DNA of 22,233 nucleotides, taken from positions 1-22,233 of IMG/VR virus record IMGVR_UViG_3300021371_000110. One strand, written 5' to 3'. Of the stretch, positions 22,199 through 22,233 are shown piece by piece. Position 1 is the stretch's first letter. The number at the start of each line of letters is the position of its first letter. The DNA is from a virus. Under the pieces are notes generated by a model. It was not told where the DNA came from. It worked only from the letters and a program-made list of their open reading frames with translations, and searched no databases. The translations under genes and the position numbers were made by a program.

Positions 22199-22233
22199 GC
22201 TAAGGTCACTTCTAGGAGGCACGCCAAGAAGGG
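22199..22233 (+). other. Right edge, possible ribosome site
   Basis: TAGGAGG at 22213-22219 could be the ribosome site of a gene whose start lies outside the window, but no ATG follows in the remaining bases. Confidence 0.25.

Noticed and set aside
1-22233. Search for tRNA genes, CRISPR arrays, insertion sequences and integrase or attachment sites
   Set aside because: None seen on reading both strands; no regularly spaced repeats of CRISPR type and no transposase or integrase motifs.

Overview
This window looks like the structural half of a lytic-type, short-tailed (T7-like podovirus) marine phage genome. The evidence is a complete late module in the usual order: small and large terminase, head-tail connecting portal, scaffold, major capsid protein, tail tubular proteins A and B, three internal virion (ejection) proteins and a fibre. 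Between the terminases lies a crowd of tiny lysine-rich proteins of types I recognise, from memory, from metagenomic phages of marine alphaproteobacteria. The host is an inference. I see no integrase, tRNA, CRISPR array, insertion sequence, lysis gene, RNA polymerase or replication gene in the window.

Layout, read along the minus strand from 20960 down to 1: terS; a 105-base G-rich gap; ten small genes (20480 to 18396), mostly coupled by TAATG or ATGA overlaps; terL; a small MCFG protein; portal; a Bbp19-like protein that probably starts at TTG; scaffold; a T7 gp13-like protein; a 79-base leader; major capsid protein; an 88-residue protein; tail tubular A and B; gp14-like, gp15-like and gp16-like internal virion proteins; a 148-residue conserved protein; and the first 546 codons of a tail fibre built of YadA-like repeats that runs off the left edge.

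The other strand holds one clear gene (21639-22166, unknown function), closed by a textbook intrinsic terminator. The 678 bases between it and terS carry no convincing gene. They look like a two-way control region: a good sigma70-type promoter overlapped by a dyad (21326-21369), six copies of a GTCAT(T)GCA-like word, a GTTACGTAAC palindrome between two outward-facing TTGACA boxes, an 11-base direct repeat with a 20-base period, and a homopurine tract.

The genes work together as a DNA-packaging and virion factory. TerS and TerL load DNA through the portal into a scaffolded capsid. Tail tubular A and B close the head and form the short tail. The internal proteins are probably ejected ahead of the DNA, and the fibre binds the host. 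The most striking regulatory detail is at 12406-12437. The only Shine-Dalgarno of tail tubular A is 25 bases from its ATG, but a perfect UUCG-capped hairpin lies exactly between them and would reduce the gap to 7 bases.
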